A program made the position numbers and the translations under genes. Shown here in pieces: positions 42,419 through 51,869 of a stretch of 64,000 bases of DNA. Source of the DNA: CAVTTH01 sp963737545 (lineage in GTDB: Bacteria; Verrucomicrobiota; Verrucomicrobiia; Chthoniobacterales; UBA10450). The notes beneath the pieces were generated by a model that was not told the origin of the DNA, ran no database searches, and saw nothing but the letters and a program-made list of their open reading frames with translations. How positions within the stretch are numbered: the first letter of the stretch is position 1; every line of letters starts with the position of its first letter. The DNA is taken from contig CAVTTH010000001.1 in assembly GCA_963737545.1 (NCBI GenBank), positions 372,001 through 436,000 of the forward strand, written 5' to 3'.

Positions 42419-43441
42419 TCAGCCACCAATCGCAACCATCTTGCGGTCCGGTTTGTAGTTGTCGCGAAAGTCGTGCTGCTGCGGTTTGCGCTCAACCACA
42501 TCGAGGAAGAAACGAGTCAACTCCTCATCGCTCGCTCCGGCGCGCAGCGGTTTCATGATATCGAACTCCAGATAACTGCCGAGGCACGGACGCAATTTCC
42601 CATCGCACGTCAGCCGCAGCTTGTTGCAGCTTTCGCAGAAATGGAGATTCGTCATCGCCCCAATAAAACCGATCCGCTGCGATCGCCCGGGAATTTGATA
42701 GTACGTCGCGGGGCCATTCGTTCGAAATGTCGGTTCCGGAATCAGGCTTCCGTAATGCCCTTCGATTTTGCGCTTCGCTTCCTGAACTGGCAGAAAGTTG
42801 TCTTCGCTCAGCACCTCGCTCGTGCTAACGGGCATCAACTCGATGAAACGCAAAAGCAGGCCGTGGCTGACCGCGAACTCCGCCAGCGGCACAAGCTGAT
42901 CTTCATTCCGTCCGCGCATGAGCACGGCATTCAGCTTGATCTGTTCGAATCCGGAATCGATGGCTGCTTGAATTCCAGCTGCCGCCTGCCGAAAGAAATC
43001 CCGGCCGGTGATCGCGGCGTAGACGTCGGGATCGAGCGTATCGAGCGAAATATTCACCGTCCGAGCCCCAGCCTTCCGCAATGCCCGAGCCATTGAAACA
43101 CCAGGTGAGACTTCGCGCGCAAGTAATGTTCCGTTCGTCGAAATTCCGATATCCTTGATCCCCGAAATGGCCGGCAGAGCGCGCATGAAATCCAGGACTC
43201 CGCGGCGAGTCAGCGGTTCTCCACCCGTGATGCGGAGTTTCGAGACGCCGAGCTGCGCCGAAATGCGGATGATCCGCAGCGTCTCCTCGTAGCTCAGAAT
43301 GTCCTCCCGCGGGAGCCATTCCTGCAGCTCATGGGGCATGCAATAGTTGCAGCGCTCGTTGCAACGGTCGGTGATCGACACACGCAGGTACGAAATTCTG
43401 TGGCCGAAGCGATCCTCCATGGCGGGAAAGGGTAACGGCAT
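42419..43441 (-). CDS. moaA: GTP 3',8-cyclase
   Basis: 340 residues. Radical-SAM cluster motif RCNERCNYC (CxxxCxxC) near residue 27, ITGGEPLTRR, the C-terminal second Fe-S cluster FCESCNKLRLTCDGKLRPCL, and a final Gly-Gly that is needed by MoaA. It starts molybdenum cofactor synthesis from GTP. An ATG at 43420 (MEDRFGHRISYLR) is a possible alternative start. First gene of the moaA-moaC-mog run. Confidence 0.96.
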   Translation of the reverse strand: MPLPFPAMEDRFGHRISYLRVSITDRCNERCNYCMPHELQEWLPREDILSYEETLRIIRISAQLGVSKLRITGGEPLTRRGVLDFMRALPAISGIKDIGISTNGTLLAREVSPGVSMARALRKAGARTVNISLDTLDPDVYAAITGRDFFRQAAAGIQAAIDSGFEQIKLNAVLMRGRNEDQLVPLAEFAVSHGLLLRFIELMPVSTSEVLSEDNFLPVQEAKRKIEGHYGSLIPEPTFRTNGPATYYQIPGRSQRIGFIGAMTNLHFCESCNKLRLTCDGKLRPCLGSYLEFDIMKPLRAGASDEELTRFFLDVVERKPQQHDFRDNYKPDRKMVAIGG

Positions 43442-43519
43442 CGCGCCAGTGAATCAAGGAAGCGGCGGGCGGCGGCGAGCGCTCGGTTGACGCAAAAAAG
43501 GGCCGCTGTATCTTCGCGC

Positions 43520-44041
43520 ATGAGGCGTCGATATTCCCGTTGGGCGCTGGCGGCTGCCGCATGCGGCGGGTTGCTCGTGAGTGGTTGCTCGACGGTTGAG
43601 ACAAGAATTTCCGAGCATCCGGAAATCTATCAACATCTGTCGCCGTCCGACCAGCAACTGGTGCAAAACGGCCAAATCCGTCCGGGAATGTCGCAGGACG
43701 CCGTTTATCTGGCCTGGGGCGGACCGCAGCAGAAGTCGACCGCGAACATTCGCGGAAAGTTTGCGGAAACGTGGATCTATTATAGTTCGACGGCGACCGG
43801 GGGTTACGGTTACTGGGGCTATCCGTATCCGGCTTACGGTCCTTATTTCGGGGCGGGATTCTATGGTCGCGGCCGGTATTATCGCCGCTTTGGACACCGG
43901 TACTACGGATGGGGTTACGATCTTTGGGACCCGTTCTTCATCGGCGGAACCCAAATTGTTAATTACCCATACAAAACCATCTCGTTTGAACACCGGCGCG
44001 TCGTTGCTTTTCAATTCCTGGCACGGCCGAACTTTTATTAG
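43520..44041 (+). CDS. Small lipoprotein, Tyr/Gly-rich C-terminus
   Basis: 173 residues from the ATG at 43520. Lipobox VSGC near 22. The mature N-terminus (PEIYQHLSPSDQQLVQNGQI, GMSQDAVYLAWGGPQQK) resembles SmpA/OmlA-like small outer-membrane lipoproteins. The second half is Tyr/Gly-rich (GYGYWGYPYPAYGPYFG), an unusual low-complexity tail. It is upstream of ubiD but 57 bp away. Confidence 0.75.
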   Translation: MRRRYSRWALAAAACGGLLVSGCSTVETRISEHPEIYQHLSPSDQQLVQNGQIRPGMSQDAVYLAWGGPQQKSTANIRGKFAETWIYYSSTATGGYGYWGYPYPAYGPYFGAGFYGRGRYYRRFGHRYYGWGYDLWDPFFIGGTQIVNYPYKTISFEHRRVVAFQFLARPNFY

Positions 44042-44098
44042 ACGAGGAAAATTTTCGAGCGCGGGCTAGAATGGCGCGTGTGATCCGGCGACTTTCCG

Positions 44099-45571
44099 AT
44101 GGCCTACAGCTCGTTCACTCAGTTCGTTGAAGCTCTCGACCAAGCGGGCGAGCTGAAACGCGTCTCGCTTCCGGTCGAGACGAATTTGCTCATCGCAGAA
44201 TGGGCGGATCGGGAAATGAAATCACCGGGCGGCGGCAAAGCGCTGCTCTTCGAACAACCACTGATCGACGGAAAGCCATCGAAATTTCCGGTTGCTATCA
44301 ACACCATGGGATCGTCGCGGCGCATGGCTCTCGCGCTCAAGGTCGAGAGCGTGGACGAAATTTCACGCGAGATTCAGTTGATTCTGAAAGCGAAACCTCC
44401 GACTGACCTGCGCGAAGGCTGGAGCTTGCTCAAGCAGGGAATTCATCTGCTCCACGCGCGGCCGAAACATTTGAAAGAGGGTGCATGTCAGGAGGTGGTT
44501 CACCGCTTCGATGAGAGTGCGCCCGCAACCTCGTTAGGCAATCTGCCGATTCTAAAATGCTGGCCGCAGGATGGCGGGCGTTTCGTTACGTTGCCGAATG
44601 TGCACACACGCGACCCCGACAGCGGTGCAAGAAATGTCGGCGTCTATCGAATGCAGGTTTACGACGAACACACAACCGGGATGCATTGGCAGGTCCACAA
44701 GGTCGGCGCGCGACATGGAAAGCGTTATTACGAGCGCAACGAACGGATGCCGGTTGCGGTCACGCTCGGAGGTGATCCCGCCTATACCTTCGCGGCCACT
44801 GCGCCCTTGCCCGATGGGTTGGACGAAATCCTCTTTGCTGGATTTCTGCGCAAGAGATCCGTCGAGCTGGTTCCATGCAAAACGATCGACCTCGAGGTCC
44901 CGGCGGACGTTGATTTCGTTCTCGAAGGTTACGTCCAGCCGGGCGAGATGCGGCCGGAGGGACCTTTCGGCGACCACACCGGTTTTTACACCGCGGTCGA
45001 GGATTATCCCGTCTTCCACCTCACGGCCATTACCCACCGCCGCGATGCAATTTACCCCACCACCATCGTCGGCATTCCACCGATGGAGGACTTCTATCTC
45101 GGCGATGCGAGTGTCCGAATTTTTCTTCCGGTCTTCAAAATGAACTTCCCGGAACTGGTCGACATGGCACTGCCGCCGGAAGGCGTTTTCCACAACCTCG
45201 TTTTCGTCAGCATTCGCAAGCAGTATCCGTATCAGGCGTTCAAGGTCATGCACGGCCTCTGGGGCATGGGCCAGATGATGTTCAGCAAATACATTGTCGT
45301 TGTCGATGAAGACTGCGATGTGCATAACACGAGCGAGGTGCTGTTTCGTCTGTGCGCGAACACCGATCCGCAGCGCGACAGCACCGTCATCAAGAACCCG
45401 AGCGATTCGCTCGATCATGCGCCGACAGAGCAAAACGTCGGTTCACACATGGGATTCGACGCCACCCGCAAGCTGCGCGGCGAAGGATATCCCAGAGAAT
45501 GGCCGGAGCTTGTCCGCATGACGGACGAAGCGCAACGCCTGGTCGACGAACTGAAAAAGAAAGCGGGTTGA
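44099..45571 (+). CDS. ubiD: UbiD-family (de)carboxylase
   Basis: 490 residues, the usual length. N-terminal FVEALDQAGELKRVSLPVET, IAEWADREMK, the GGDPAYTFAATAPLPDGLDE and EMRPEGPFGDHTGFYTAVED segments (the prenyl-FMN/Mn site with acidic residues), and a C-terminal SHMGFDATRKLRGEGYPREW. UbiD carries prenylated FMN made by UbiX and decarboxylates an aromatic acid, such as in ubiquinone or menaquinone synthesis. No ubiX is nearby. Confidence 0.93.
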   Translation: MAYSSFTQFVEALDQAGELKRVSLPVETNLLIAEWADREMKSPGGGKALLFEQPLIDGKPSKFPVAINTMGSSRRMALALKVESVDEISREIQLILKAKPPTDLREGWSLLKQGIHLLHARPKHLKEGACQEVVHRFDESAPATSLGNLPILKCWPQDGGRFVTLPNVHTRDPDSGARNVGVYRMQVYDEHTTGMHWQVHKVGARHGKRYYERNERMPVAVTLGGDPAYTFAATAPLPDGLDEILFAGFLRKRSVELVPCKTIDLEVPADVDFVLEGYVQPGEMRPEGPFGDHTGFYTAVEDYPVFHLTAITHRRDAIYPTTIVGIPPMEDFYLGDASVRIFLPVFKMNFPELVDMALPPEGVFHNLVFVSIRKQYPYQAFKVMHGLWGMGQMMFSKYIVVVDEDCDVHNTSEVLFRLCANTDPQRDSTVIKNPSDSLDHAPTEQNVGSHMGFDATRKLRGEGYPREWPELVRMTDEAQRLVDELKKKAG

Positions 45572-45687
45572 TCCGGCTTTCCGCCGAATCAACCCGCTAA
45601 CCACTCTTTCGAAGGAACTGTAGCCGCCTCGCTCTGTCGAGGCGCTCTCCGCACTGGGAGACGGCAACAGAGCGCCGTCGCTTCGGC

Positions 45688-46077
45688 CTACGGTTTTCGG
45701 AAGATGCGGCCCGTCGAAGGATCGCGCACCAGCGCACCGTGTGGAACTCCGCGGACGTCGACCAGATTATGAGGAGCATACGGGCTTCGAAGAATACCAG
45801 CCGTGCCCGTCCGGGTGCCGTACGGGTAATAGCCAGCCGGATGTCCGTTGTAATATCCGTTCTGGTCGGCCTCGATGGCCGCGCCGATAATCGCGCCGCT
45901 GGCCGCGCCAGCAGCCGCACCGATCGCAGCACCCTGCACATTACCGGTGGCGGCGGCGCCGATAATCGCACCAGTGGCAGCACCGATGCCGGCACCCTGA
46001 CCAGTTGCGGTGTCGCATGAACTGAGAGCGAGGGAGCTGAGCGCCAACGCTGAAATAGCCAAATAATTCAATTTCAT
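45688..46077 (-). CDS. Glycine-zipper lipoprotein
   Basis: 129 residues. Signal with lipobox ALSSC at 21. The mature part has AGIGAATGAIIGAAATGNVQ, then GAAIGAAAGAASGAIIGAAI, two glycine-zipper segments typical of the YMGG/SLyB/OsmB group that insert into the outer membrane. The tail is YYNGHPAGYYPYGTRTG. Between it and ubiD (45572-45687) lies a short imperfect palindrome (tgtagccgcctcg...tcggcctacgg). Confidence 0.8.
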   Translation of the reverse strand: MKLNYLAISALALSSLALSSCDTATGQGAGIGAATGAIIGAAATGNVQGAAIGAAAGAASGAIIGAAIEADQNGYYNGHPAGYYPYGTRTGTAGILRSPYAPHNLVDVRGVPHGALVRDPSTGRIFRKP

Positions 46078-46133
46078 AGTTATATGTTAAACGGTTTGAA
46101 TGGAGTGATCGGACGGACGAGGACAGCCGAAAT

Positions 46134-46955
46134 TCAAATAAACTTCAGCAGTGTTGTCGTAACCCGGCCGATTTTCTCCAACTTGTTGAGCCGGTATTCT
46201 TTTTCGAAAACACGAAACTTGTCCAGCTCCATTCGTCGGAGCAAGGCGCGGTAGACCGAGCCCATGATTTCCGCGGCGATCATCGAGCGTCGATCTTCCC
46301 GAGGGAGCGACGCCGCGGCGTGGGCAAAGAATTGATGAGCGCGCTCGGCCTCGAATTGCATGAGCGCGACAAAACGTTCGTCGTAGACGCGCGACCGCAA
46401 TGCCTCTGCCGAATACCCAAACCGCGCGAGATCAGCCAGCGGAAGATAGATTCGCCCCTTGTCCAAATCCTTTCCGACATCGCGCAAGATGTTGGTCGTC
46501 TGCAAAGCGAGCCCGAGCTCGATTGCATATTCGCGGCAGGCCGGATTCCGGTAACCAAAAATCTCGATGCTAACGAGCCCGACGGCGCTGGCCACCCGGT
46601 AACAATAAACCCGCAAATCTTCGAAGGTCGCGTATTCGGAAATGGTCAAATCCATTTCGACGCCCGCGATGATCTCGTCGAGCATCTCCGGCTGAAGGGC
46701 ATATTTTTTCATGAGAGCGCGAACATCCCCGGCGATCGAGGGTTCGTGGTCGCGCGGCGCCCTCAGCATCGCGCGCCATTTAGTTAACTGGCGCGCTTTC
46801 TCCTCGAGACCGAGCGTCGAGCTATCCGCGATGTCATCGATCACGCGGCAAAAGGCGTAGAAAATCGTGATATCGCGACGGCGTTCCGGTCCGAGCGCGA
46901 CGAAGGCGAGCGCCAGATTCGATTTGCTCTGGCGCGTGATTTTTTCAGCGTTCAC
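46134..46955 (-). CDS. Squalene/phytoene synthase family protein
   Basis: 273 residues. Aspartate-rich motif CRVIDDIADSS (first) and TNILRDVGKDLDKGRIYLP (second), plus VASAVGLVSIEIFGY. The enzyme condenses two prenyl diphosphates. It may be HpnD (presqualene diphosphate synthase for hopanoids) or CrtB; no other hpn or crt genes are in the window. Confidence 0.85.
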   Translation of the reverse strand: MNAEKITRQSKSNLALAFVALGPERRRDITIFYAFCRVIDDIADSSTLGLEEKARQLTKWRAMLRAPRDHEPSIAGDVRALMKKYALQPEMLDEIIAGVEMDLTISEYATFEDLRVYCYRVASAVGLVSIEIFGYRNPACREYAIELGLALQTTNILRDVGKDLDKGRIYLPLADLARFGYSAEALRSRVYDERFVALMQFEAERAHQFFAHAAASLPREDRRSMIAAEIMGSVYRALLRRMELDKFRVFEKEYRLNKLEKIGRVTTTLLKFI

Positions 46956-46970
46956 TTTTCGTCGACGCTG

Positions 46971-47058
46971 GTAGGGACGGCGCGCTGCGCCGTTCGAATG
47001 TGAAGGTCTTGCCAGCCGCTTTCCACGAAAGACGGGCGCCGCAGCGCGGCGTCCCTAC
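46971..47058. repeat. Palindromic element GTAGGGACG...CGTCCCTAC
   Basis: GTAGGGACGgcgcgctgcgcc at 46971 pairs with ggcgccgcagcgcggCGTCCCTAC ending at 47058. It lies upstream of the squalene/phytoene synthase. A short relative is at 4060. Confidence 0.75.
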
Positions 47059-48263
47059 CCTGAAATTTCGCATTCATTCGCGATTAGTACCCGAATCCAA
47101 CTTTCCTGACCTATCCGCCCTGTTTCGCATTGGCGGAATAGACAAACCCACGCGGCGAGCAGCCAGCCAGTAATCAACCCGCGTGCAAAAACATAAAGCA
47201 GCTTCCAGATGATAAAGGCCATCGTGCGATCGGCGATCGCTCCCCGGATAATGGCGTCAGCTGCTATGAGCAGGTAAAAATTTATCGCGGCGATCAGGAG
47301 AAACCAGCCGAAACGTCCGAGGTTTCGGCGTAAGAAAGACAAGTGGGCGTGGACCGCCTCCCGCAGTTTCTCATTGTGCAGAGCGAGAGAGATCTGCACC
47401 GAACTGAAAGCAATGATCAGTACGCTCATGACCAGACGTTCCAGCGGAAGGTAATCGAGTACATCAGGGATGTTCATGAAATAGGCGAGCAGAAGCGGCA
47501 TGCGGACGATCAACGTGCTCACGACGATGACGATTCCAGCCCATTTCAGCACGTAGCTGAAACGGCGCATGGCAAAACGAAAGAGCCCTTCTTCCGTGAA
47601 GCTGAGGCCTTTGATCCAGGCCAGACAGACCGTGATCAGATATACTTGAATGTAAACGCCGAAAAAATATTCGAAGATGAATGAAACCGTATCCACGACC
47701 GCGCAGAGTTGGAGGATGGGCGCCGCCGGGAGCGGTTCGCCCCACTGCGGCAATCGCCAAAAGACAATTGGTTTCAAAAGCGATGCGAGCGCACTGAGCA
47801 GCACCACCGCATAAATCGCAATGCCCCAGCTCCGGTAACGCTTCCAGAGCGCTCGCACGAGTGCGCCATGCAATCCACGCCAGTTAATCGCCAACAGAAC
47901 GGCCGCGATCACCGAAAGCGGATAGGTTGTCGTCGCGTTATCGAATAATCCCGCGACACCTTCGAGCGCGGGCAATGGAGTTTCGCGCCAGACGTCGACT
48001 AGTTTCGGCCAGTGCCACGTGGCCAAAGAAGCGATCTGGCCAAAGTCCAGATCCGATTCCCGCTGAATCGGGGTAAACGTGGCGAACTGAAAAATTGAGT
48101 AGCCGAGGCCGAGCAAAGCAAAGGTCAGCCAGATCCGCTTGAATCTCGCGATGCAACGAAAACCGTCGCGGAGAGCGAGGCGGATCGGGTTCGAGTACAT
48201 CACCAGCACATATCCCCCGAGCAAACCGGCCAGTGGATACACTCGCGACACGCTCGAGAGCAT
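47055..48263 (-). CDS. Polytopic membrane protein of unknown function
   Basis: 402 residues with about 8 hydrophobic helices, no signal peptide beyond the first helix. Segments LPALEGVAGLFDNATTTYPL and IFEYFFGVYIQVYLITVCLA; the end contains CLFRQCETGRIGQESWIRV. I do not recognise a family. It follows lepB on the same strand (10 bp), so it is likely in the lepA-lepB operon. Confidence 0.7.
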   Translation of the reverse strand: MLSSVSRVYPLAGLLGGYVLVMYSNPIRLALRDGFRCIARFKRIWLTFALLGLGYSIFQFATFTPIQRESDLDFGQIASLATWHWPKLVDVWRETPLPALEGVAGLFDNATTTYPLSVIAAVLLAINWRGLHGALVRALWKRYRSWGIAIYAVVLLSALASLLKPIVFWRLPQWGEPLPAAPILQLCAVVDTVSFIFEYFFGVYIQVYLITVCLAWIKGLSFTEEGLFRFAMRRFSYVLKWAGIVIVVSTLIVRMPLLLAYFMNIPDVLDYLPLERLVMSVLIIAFSSVQISLALHNEKLREAVHAHLSFLRRNLGRFGWFLLIAAINFYLLIAADAIIRGAIADRTMAFIIWKLLYVFARGLITGWLLAAWVCLFRQCETGRIGQESWIRVLIANECEISG

Positions 48264-48273
48264 GATATGTGGC

Positions 48274-49365
48274 CTAACGAATCAAACCCCAGTGCCAGGT
48301 GAAAGGCCAGTAAACAAGAAGACCCCGACCAACGACATTTTCCTCCGGTACCGGACCCCACCAGCGGCTGTCATAGCTGTTGTAGCTATTGTCGCCCATC
48401 GCGAAATAGCTGCGCGGTGGGACAGTAAACGTCTTGTCAGGAGCGCCGAGATAAAGGCTGCCCGGCGAATAACCGCGATAGCCGTTCCGGGCCGACATCA
48501 CCTTGGCGAAGCCGTGGCCTTCGGCAATTTTCCCGTTCGCGTAAAGGAGCGGTGGATCAACCCGCAGAGTGTCTCCTGGGACACCGGCCAGCCGTTTAAT
48601 ATAGAAAGGCGCACCGGTCTCGGGATCACCCGGGATACCGAGGATGTGGTCCGTCCGGAAAACAAAGACGTCGCCGCGGTGTGGCTTGACAAAGTTGTAG
48701 GAAAACTTGTCGACGAAAACCTGGTCCCCGGTATCGACGGCGCCGCGCGCAATCGTCTCGCCGGGTCCGTATTCTCGCCCCGGCACCACGCCAAAATCTC
48801 CGCGCAGCGTTTCCGGCGACGCGTAGACCAAGAACTTTTGATGCGCACAGATGATGCGAGAGAAAGTGAAAAAGAAACCGAATTTCTTGGGGATTACTTG
48901 CTGCACCTGATCGTTCTCCGTCGATACAACATTGATGTAGTTGCGGCCGAGGATGAAAAACTCCGCCACCTGCCGGAGCAGATTCGGCGCGGGCGCATCG
49001 CTGCGATGACCGATGATTCCGTTGAGCGTCGGTTGCATCGAGCCGGTCGGAATCTTGAATGGCTGGAGAAAGTACGAACGGATCCCGACCGCCACCACGA
49101 TCGCGACCAGAATGACTTCGACGTTTTCCCGCCAATGCGATTCCCATGTCACCGGCGTGAGTTTGTGCAACTGCGCGTCGAGCGATTCGGCGGCAGTGGT
49201 GATGCGATCGTGATCTCGCGCCCGCAAAGCGGACGCTAACACGCTGATCCCCGATTCGAGCGACTCGCGCACCGGCGCGTCCAGGGTATCGGATTTATAG
49301 CGAACAAATTTTTGCGCGTGCCGCAGGAGCAACTTGCTGTGCTTAATGTAACGGGGTGTAAACAT
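48274..49365 (-). CDS. lepB: Signal peptidase I
   Basis: 363 residues. The catalytic Ser motif PTGSMQPTL lies near residue 106, after one membrane segment (VILVAIVVAVGIRSYFLQPF). Later come the Lys motif region (YIKRLAGVPGDTLRV), DKFSYNFVKPHRGDVFVFR and AMGDNSYNSYDSRWWGPV. The N-terminal 85 residues before the membrane helix and the ~80-residue insert between motifs are longer than in E. coli. It cleaves signal peptides at the outer face of the inner membrane. lepA precedes it by 69 bp. Confidence 0.95.
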   Translation of the reverse strand: MFTPRYIKHSKLLLRHAQKFVRYKSDTLDAPVRESLESGISVLASALRARDHDRITTAAESLDAQLHKLTPVTWESHWRENVEVILVAIVVAVGIRSYFLQPFKIPTGSMQPTLNGIIGHRSDAPAPNLLRQVAEFFILGRNYINVVSTENDQVQQVIPKKFGFFFTFSRIICAHQKFLVYASPETLRGDFGVVPGREYGPGETIARGAVDTGDQVFVDKFSYNFVKPHRGDVFVFRTDHILGIPGDPETGAPFYIKRLAGVPGDTLRVDPPLLYANGKIAEGHGFAKVMSARNGYRGYSPGSLYLGAPDKTFTVPPRSYFAMGDNSYNSYDSRWWGPVPEENVVGRGLLVYWPFTWHWGLIR

Positions 49366-49434
49366 GCGGCGGGATGCTAACCGATGATTGCGGCTCGATC
49401 ATCTGAATAAATGCTCGACACACTCAGCACGTCA

Positions 49435-51231
49435 TCACTGCGCCTTCAACACCTCGATGAACGCTTCCTGCGGGATGTTAATCTTACCGATGCTCTTCAT
49501 TCGCTTCTTTCCCTCTTTCTGCTTTTCCAGCAGCTTGCGTTTTCGCGTGATGTCCCCGCCATAGCATTTCGCGGTGACATTTTTGCGTAAGGCCGAGACG
49601 CTCTCGCGCGCAATAATCTTTCCGCCAATCGCCGCCTGGATCGCCACTTGATACAACTGGCGCGGAATCACTTCCTTGAGTTTTGCAGCGAGCTGACGCC
49701 CGCGCGATTCCGCCCGGTCCCGGTGCACGATGGTGGAAAACGCATCGACTGGTTCACCGTTGACGAGCAAATCGAGTTTCACCAGTTTCGCGGCGCGATA
49801 ACCGGCATGCTCGTAATCCATCGACCCGTAGCCACGCGTAATGCTCTTAATCTTGTCGTTGAAATCGACGAGAATTTCATTCAAGGGCAGCTCGCAATGC
49901 AACATGACGCGGCGGGTATCGAGCGATTCGGTGTGATCCATCAAGCCGCGCTTTTCCAGAATGAGCTGAAGGATGTCGCCGATGTTCTCATTCGGACAAA
50001 GCACGTACGCTTTCACGATCGGCTCGCGAATTTCATCGATCACGCTCGGATCGGGCAAGTGCGCCGGATTGTCGATGAGCAACGTTTCACCGCGCGTCGT
50101 CAGAATCTGGTAGATGACGCTGGGCGAGGTCGCGATGATATGCATGTCGTACTCGCGCCGCAGGCGTTCCTGAATGATCTCCATGTGGAGGAGGCCGAGA
50201 AATCCGCAGCGAAAGCCGAACCCGAGCGCGACCGAGCTTTCCGGCGAATAGACAAAGGCGGAATCGTTCAGTCGCAATTTTCCGATCGCGGTTTTCAAGT
50301 GCTCGAAATCCGCAGTGTTGATCGGATAGATCCCGCTGAAAACCATCGGATGAATTTCCTGAAATCCCGGCAACGCTTCGCGCGCCGGATTGCGCTGGTC
50401 AGTGATGGTGTCGCCGATCTTGATCTCAGCCGTGCTCTTGATGTTGGCGATGAAGTAGCCGACGTCCCCTGCCCGCAATTTCGGCTGCGCAAACATCTTC
50501 GGAGTGAACACGCCCACTTCCTTGATCTCGTAACGCGCTGGGTTGTTCATGAACTTCACCGCCTGATTCGGCTCAATGTTGCCGGAAAAGACCCTAACGT
50601 AGGCGACGACCCCGCGGTAGACATCAAAGACGGAATCGAAGACGAGGCCGCGCAGTGTTTCATCTTTGGGCTTCAGGGGCGCCGGGATCCGATTCACCAC
50701 GGCCTCAAGAATCTCTTCGATGCCGATGCCCATTTTCGCGCTGGCCTCGATCGCTTCCTCCGCCGGAATCTGGAGAATTTCCTCCAACTGCCTGTGCACG
50801 GCGGGAATATCCGCATTCGGCAAATCGATCTTATTGATCACGGGCACAATGGTGAGGCCCTGCTTGTGGGCCAGATGGATGTTCGCCACCGTCTGCGCCT
50901 CGACCCCTTGCGCCGCATCCACGATCAAGAGCGCTCCTTCACATGCTGCCAGCGAGCGCGACACTTCGTAGGCAAAGTCTACGTGTCCGGGCGTGTCGAG
51001 CAGGTTCAACCGGTAGGTCTTTCCCGACTTGCTCGTGTAACTCATCGTGACCGGATGCGCCTTGATCGTTATCCCGCGCTCCCGCTCCAGATCCATTGAA
51101 TCGAGGAGCTGATCCTGCTTCTCTCGGTCGTGAATCGTGCCGGTGCGTTCGAGCAATCGATCGGACAAAGTCGTCTTCCCGTGATCGATGTGCGCAATGA
51201 TGCAAAAATTCCGGGTAAGCTCGATCGACAT
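49435..51231 (-). CDS. lepA: Elongation factor 4
   Basis: 598 residues from the ATG at 51231 (MSIELTRNFCIIAHIDHGKT), which matches the start of known LepA better than 51270. GTPase motifs AHIDHGKT, DTPGHVDF and NKIDLPNAD; LepA-specific C-terminus with ALSALRKNVTAKCYGGDITR, KRKLLEKQKEGKKRMKSIGK. It back-translocates stalled ribosomes. The lepA-lepB order is the classical one. Confidence 0.97.
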   Translation of the reverse strand: MSIELTRNFCIIAHIDHGKTTLSDRLLERTGTIHDREKQDQLLDSMDLERERGITIKAHPVTMSYTSKSGKTYRLNLLDTPGHVDFAYEVSRSLAACEGALLIVDAAQGVEAQTVANIHLAHKQGLTIVPVINKIDLPNADIPAVHRQLEEILQIPAEEAIEASAKMGIGIEEILEAVVNRIPAPLKPKDETLRGLVFDSVFDVYRGVVAYVRVFSGNIEPNQAVKFMNNPARYEIKEVGVFTPKMFAQPKLRAGDVGYFIANIKSTAEIKIGDTITDQRNPAREALPGFQEIHPMVFSGIYPINTADFEHLKTAIGKLRLNDSAFVYSPESSVALGFGFRCGFLGLLHMEIIQERLRREYDMHIIATSPSVIYQILTTRGETLLIDNPAHLPDPSVIDEIREPIVKAYVLCPNENIGDILQLILEKRGLMDHTESLDTRRVMLHCELPLNEILVDFNDKIKSITRGYGSMDYEHAGYRAAKLVKLDLLVNGEPVDAFSTIVHRDRAESRGRQLAAKLKEVIPRQLYQVAIQAAIGGKIIARESVSALRKNVTAKCYGGDITRKRKLLEKQKEGKKRMKSIGKINIPQEAFIEVLKAQ

Positions 51232-51335
51232 GAAGCGTTGCACTATGCGGGCGTGCACTGGGATGGTCAATCGAGAGGCCCGCGCAAAGTATTCCGGCGT
51301 TGCTCTTCACGGGTGCGGCTGTTAGGTGATGAGAA

Positions 51336-51842
51336 ATGCCCAAGTTGATTATCAAAACGGAAGGCGGCGCAAAGGTCGCGCACGAACTGGCGGAGGAACT
51401 GATTACGATCGGACGCGGCCCGGATAACGCGATTCGGCTCGATGATCCTTCGGTCTCCGGCCGGCATGCACAATTGCAGCGCGTCGGAGACATTTATCGC
51501 CTCAAAGATCTCGGCTCCACGAATGGAACGTCAGTCGATGGACAAAAAGTGAACGAAACCGCTTTGCGTTTCGGTGATCGCCTTCGCTTTGGAAAAGTCG
51601 AGGCGCTGTTCGAATCCGATGTCAGCGATCACGCCCAACCGCTTCCTGAGCTTGAGGCTTTGGCCGCGCGGCCGGCAGAATCGAGCGCCCGCCCGGCAGA
51701 TTTCGCCAACGCGTCGCCCTTTCCGCATAGGAGGAAGGACAGAGACCCGACGCGGCAAGCCATCCTGGCCGCCGCGGTGATCGCGTTTCTCGCTTTCGTG
51801 GGGAGTATGATCGCGGTGCTGATGATGCACACGCCGATGTAA
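51336..51842 (+). CDS. FHA-domain membrane protein
   Basis: 168 residues. FHA domain at the N-terminus (IGRGPDNAIRLDDPSVSGRH, LKDLGSTNGTSVDGQKV), which binds phospho-Thr. A linker with Pro/Arg/Ala leads to a C-terminal membrane helix (ILAAAVIAFLAFVGSMIAVL). It may read out phosphorylation by the Hanks kinase at 5028, but the distance makes this only a suggestion. Followed by HAD and STAS genes on the same strand. Confidence 0.88.
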   Translation: MPKLIIKTEGGAKVAHELAEELITIGRGPDNAIRLDDPSVSGRHAQLQRVGDIYRLKDLGSTNGTSVDGQKVNETALRFGDRLRFGKVEALFESDVSDHAQPLPELEALAARPAESSARPADFANASPFPHRRKDRDPTRQAILAAAVIAFLAFVGSMIAVLMMHTPM

Positions 51843-51869
51843 CGCAGCTGTTCTGTTTGTCGCCTCGAA

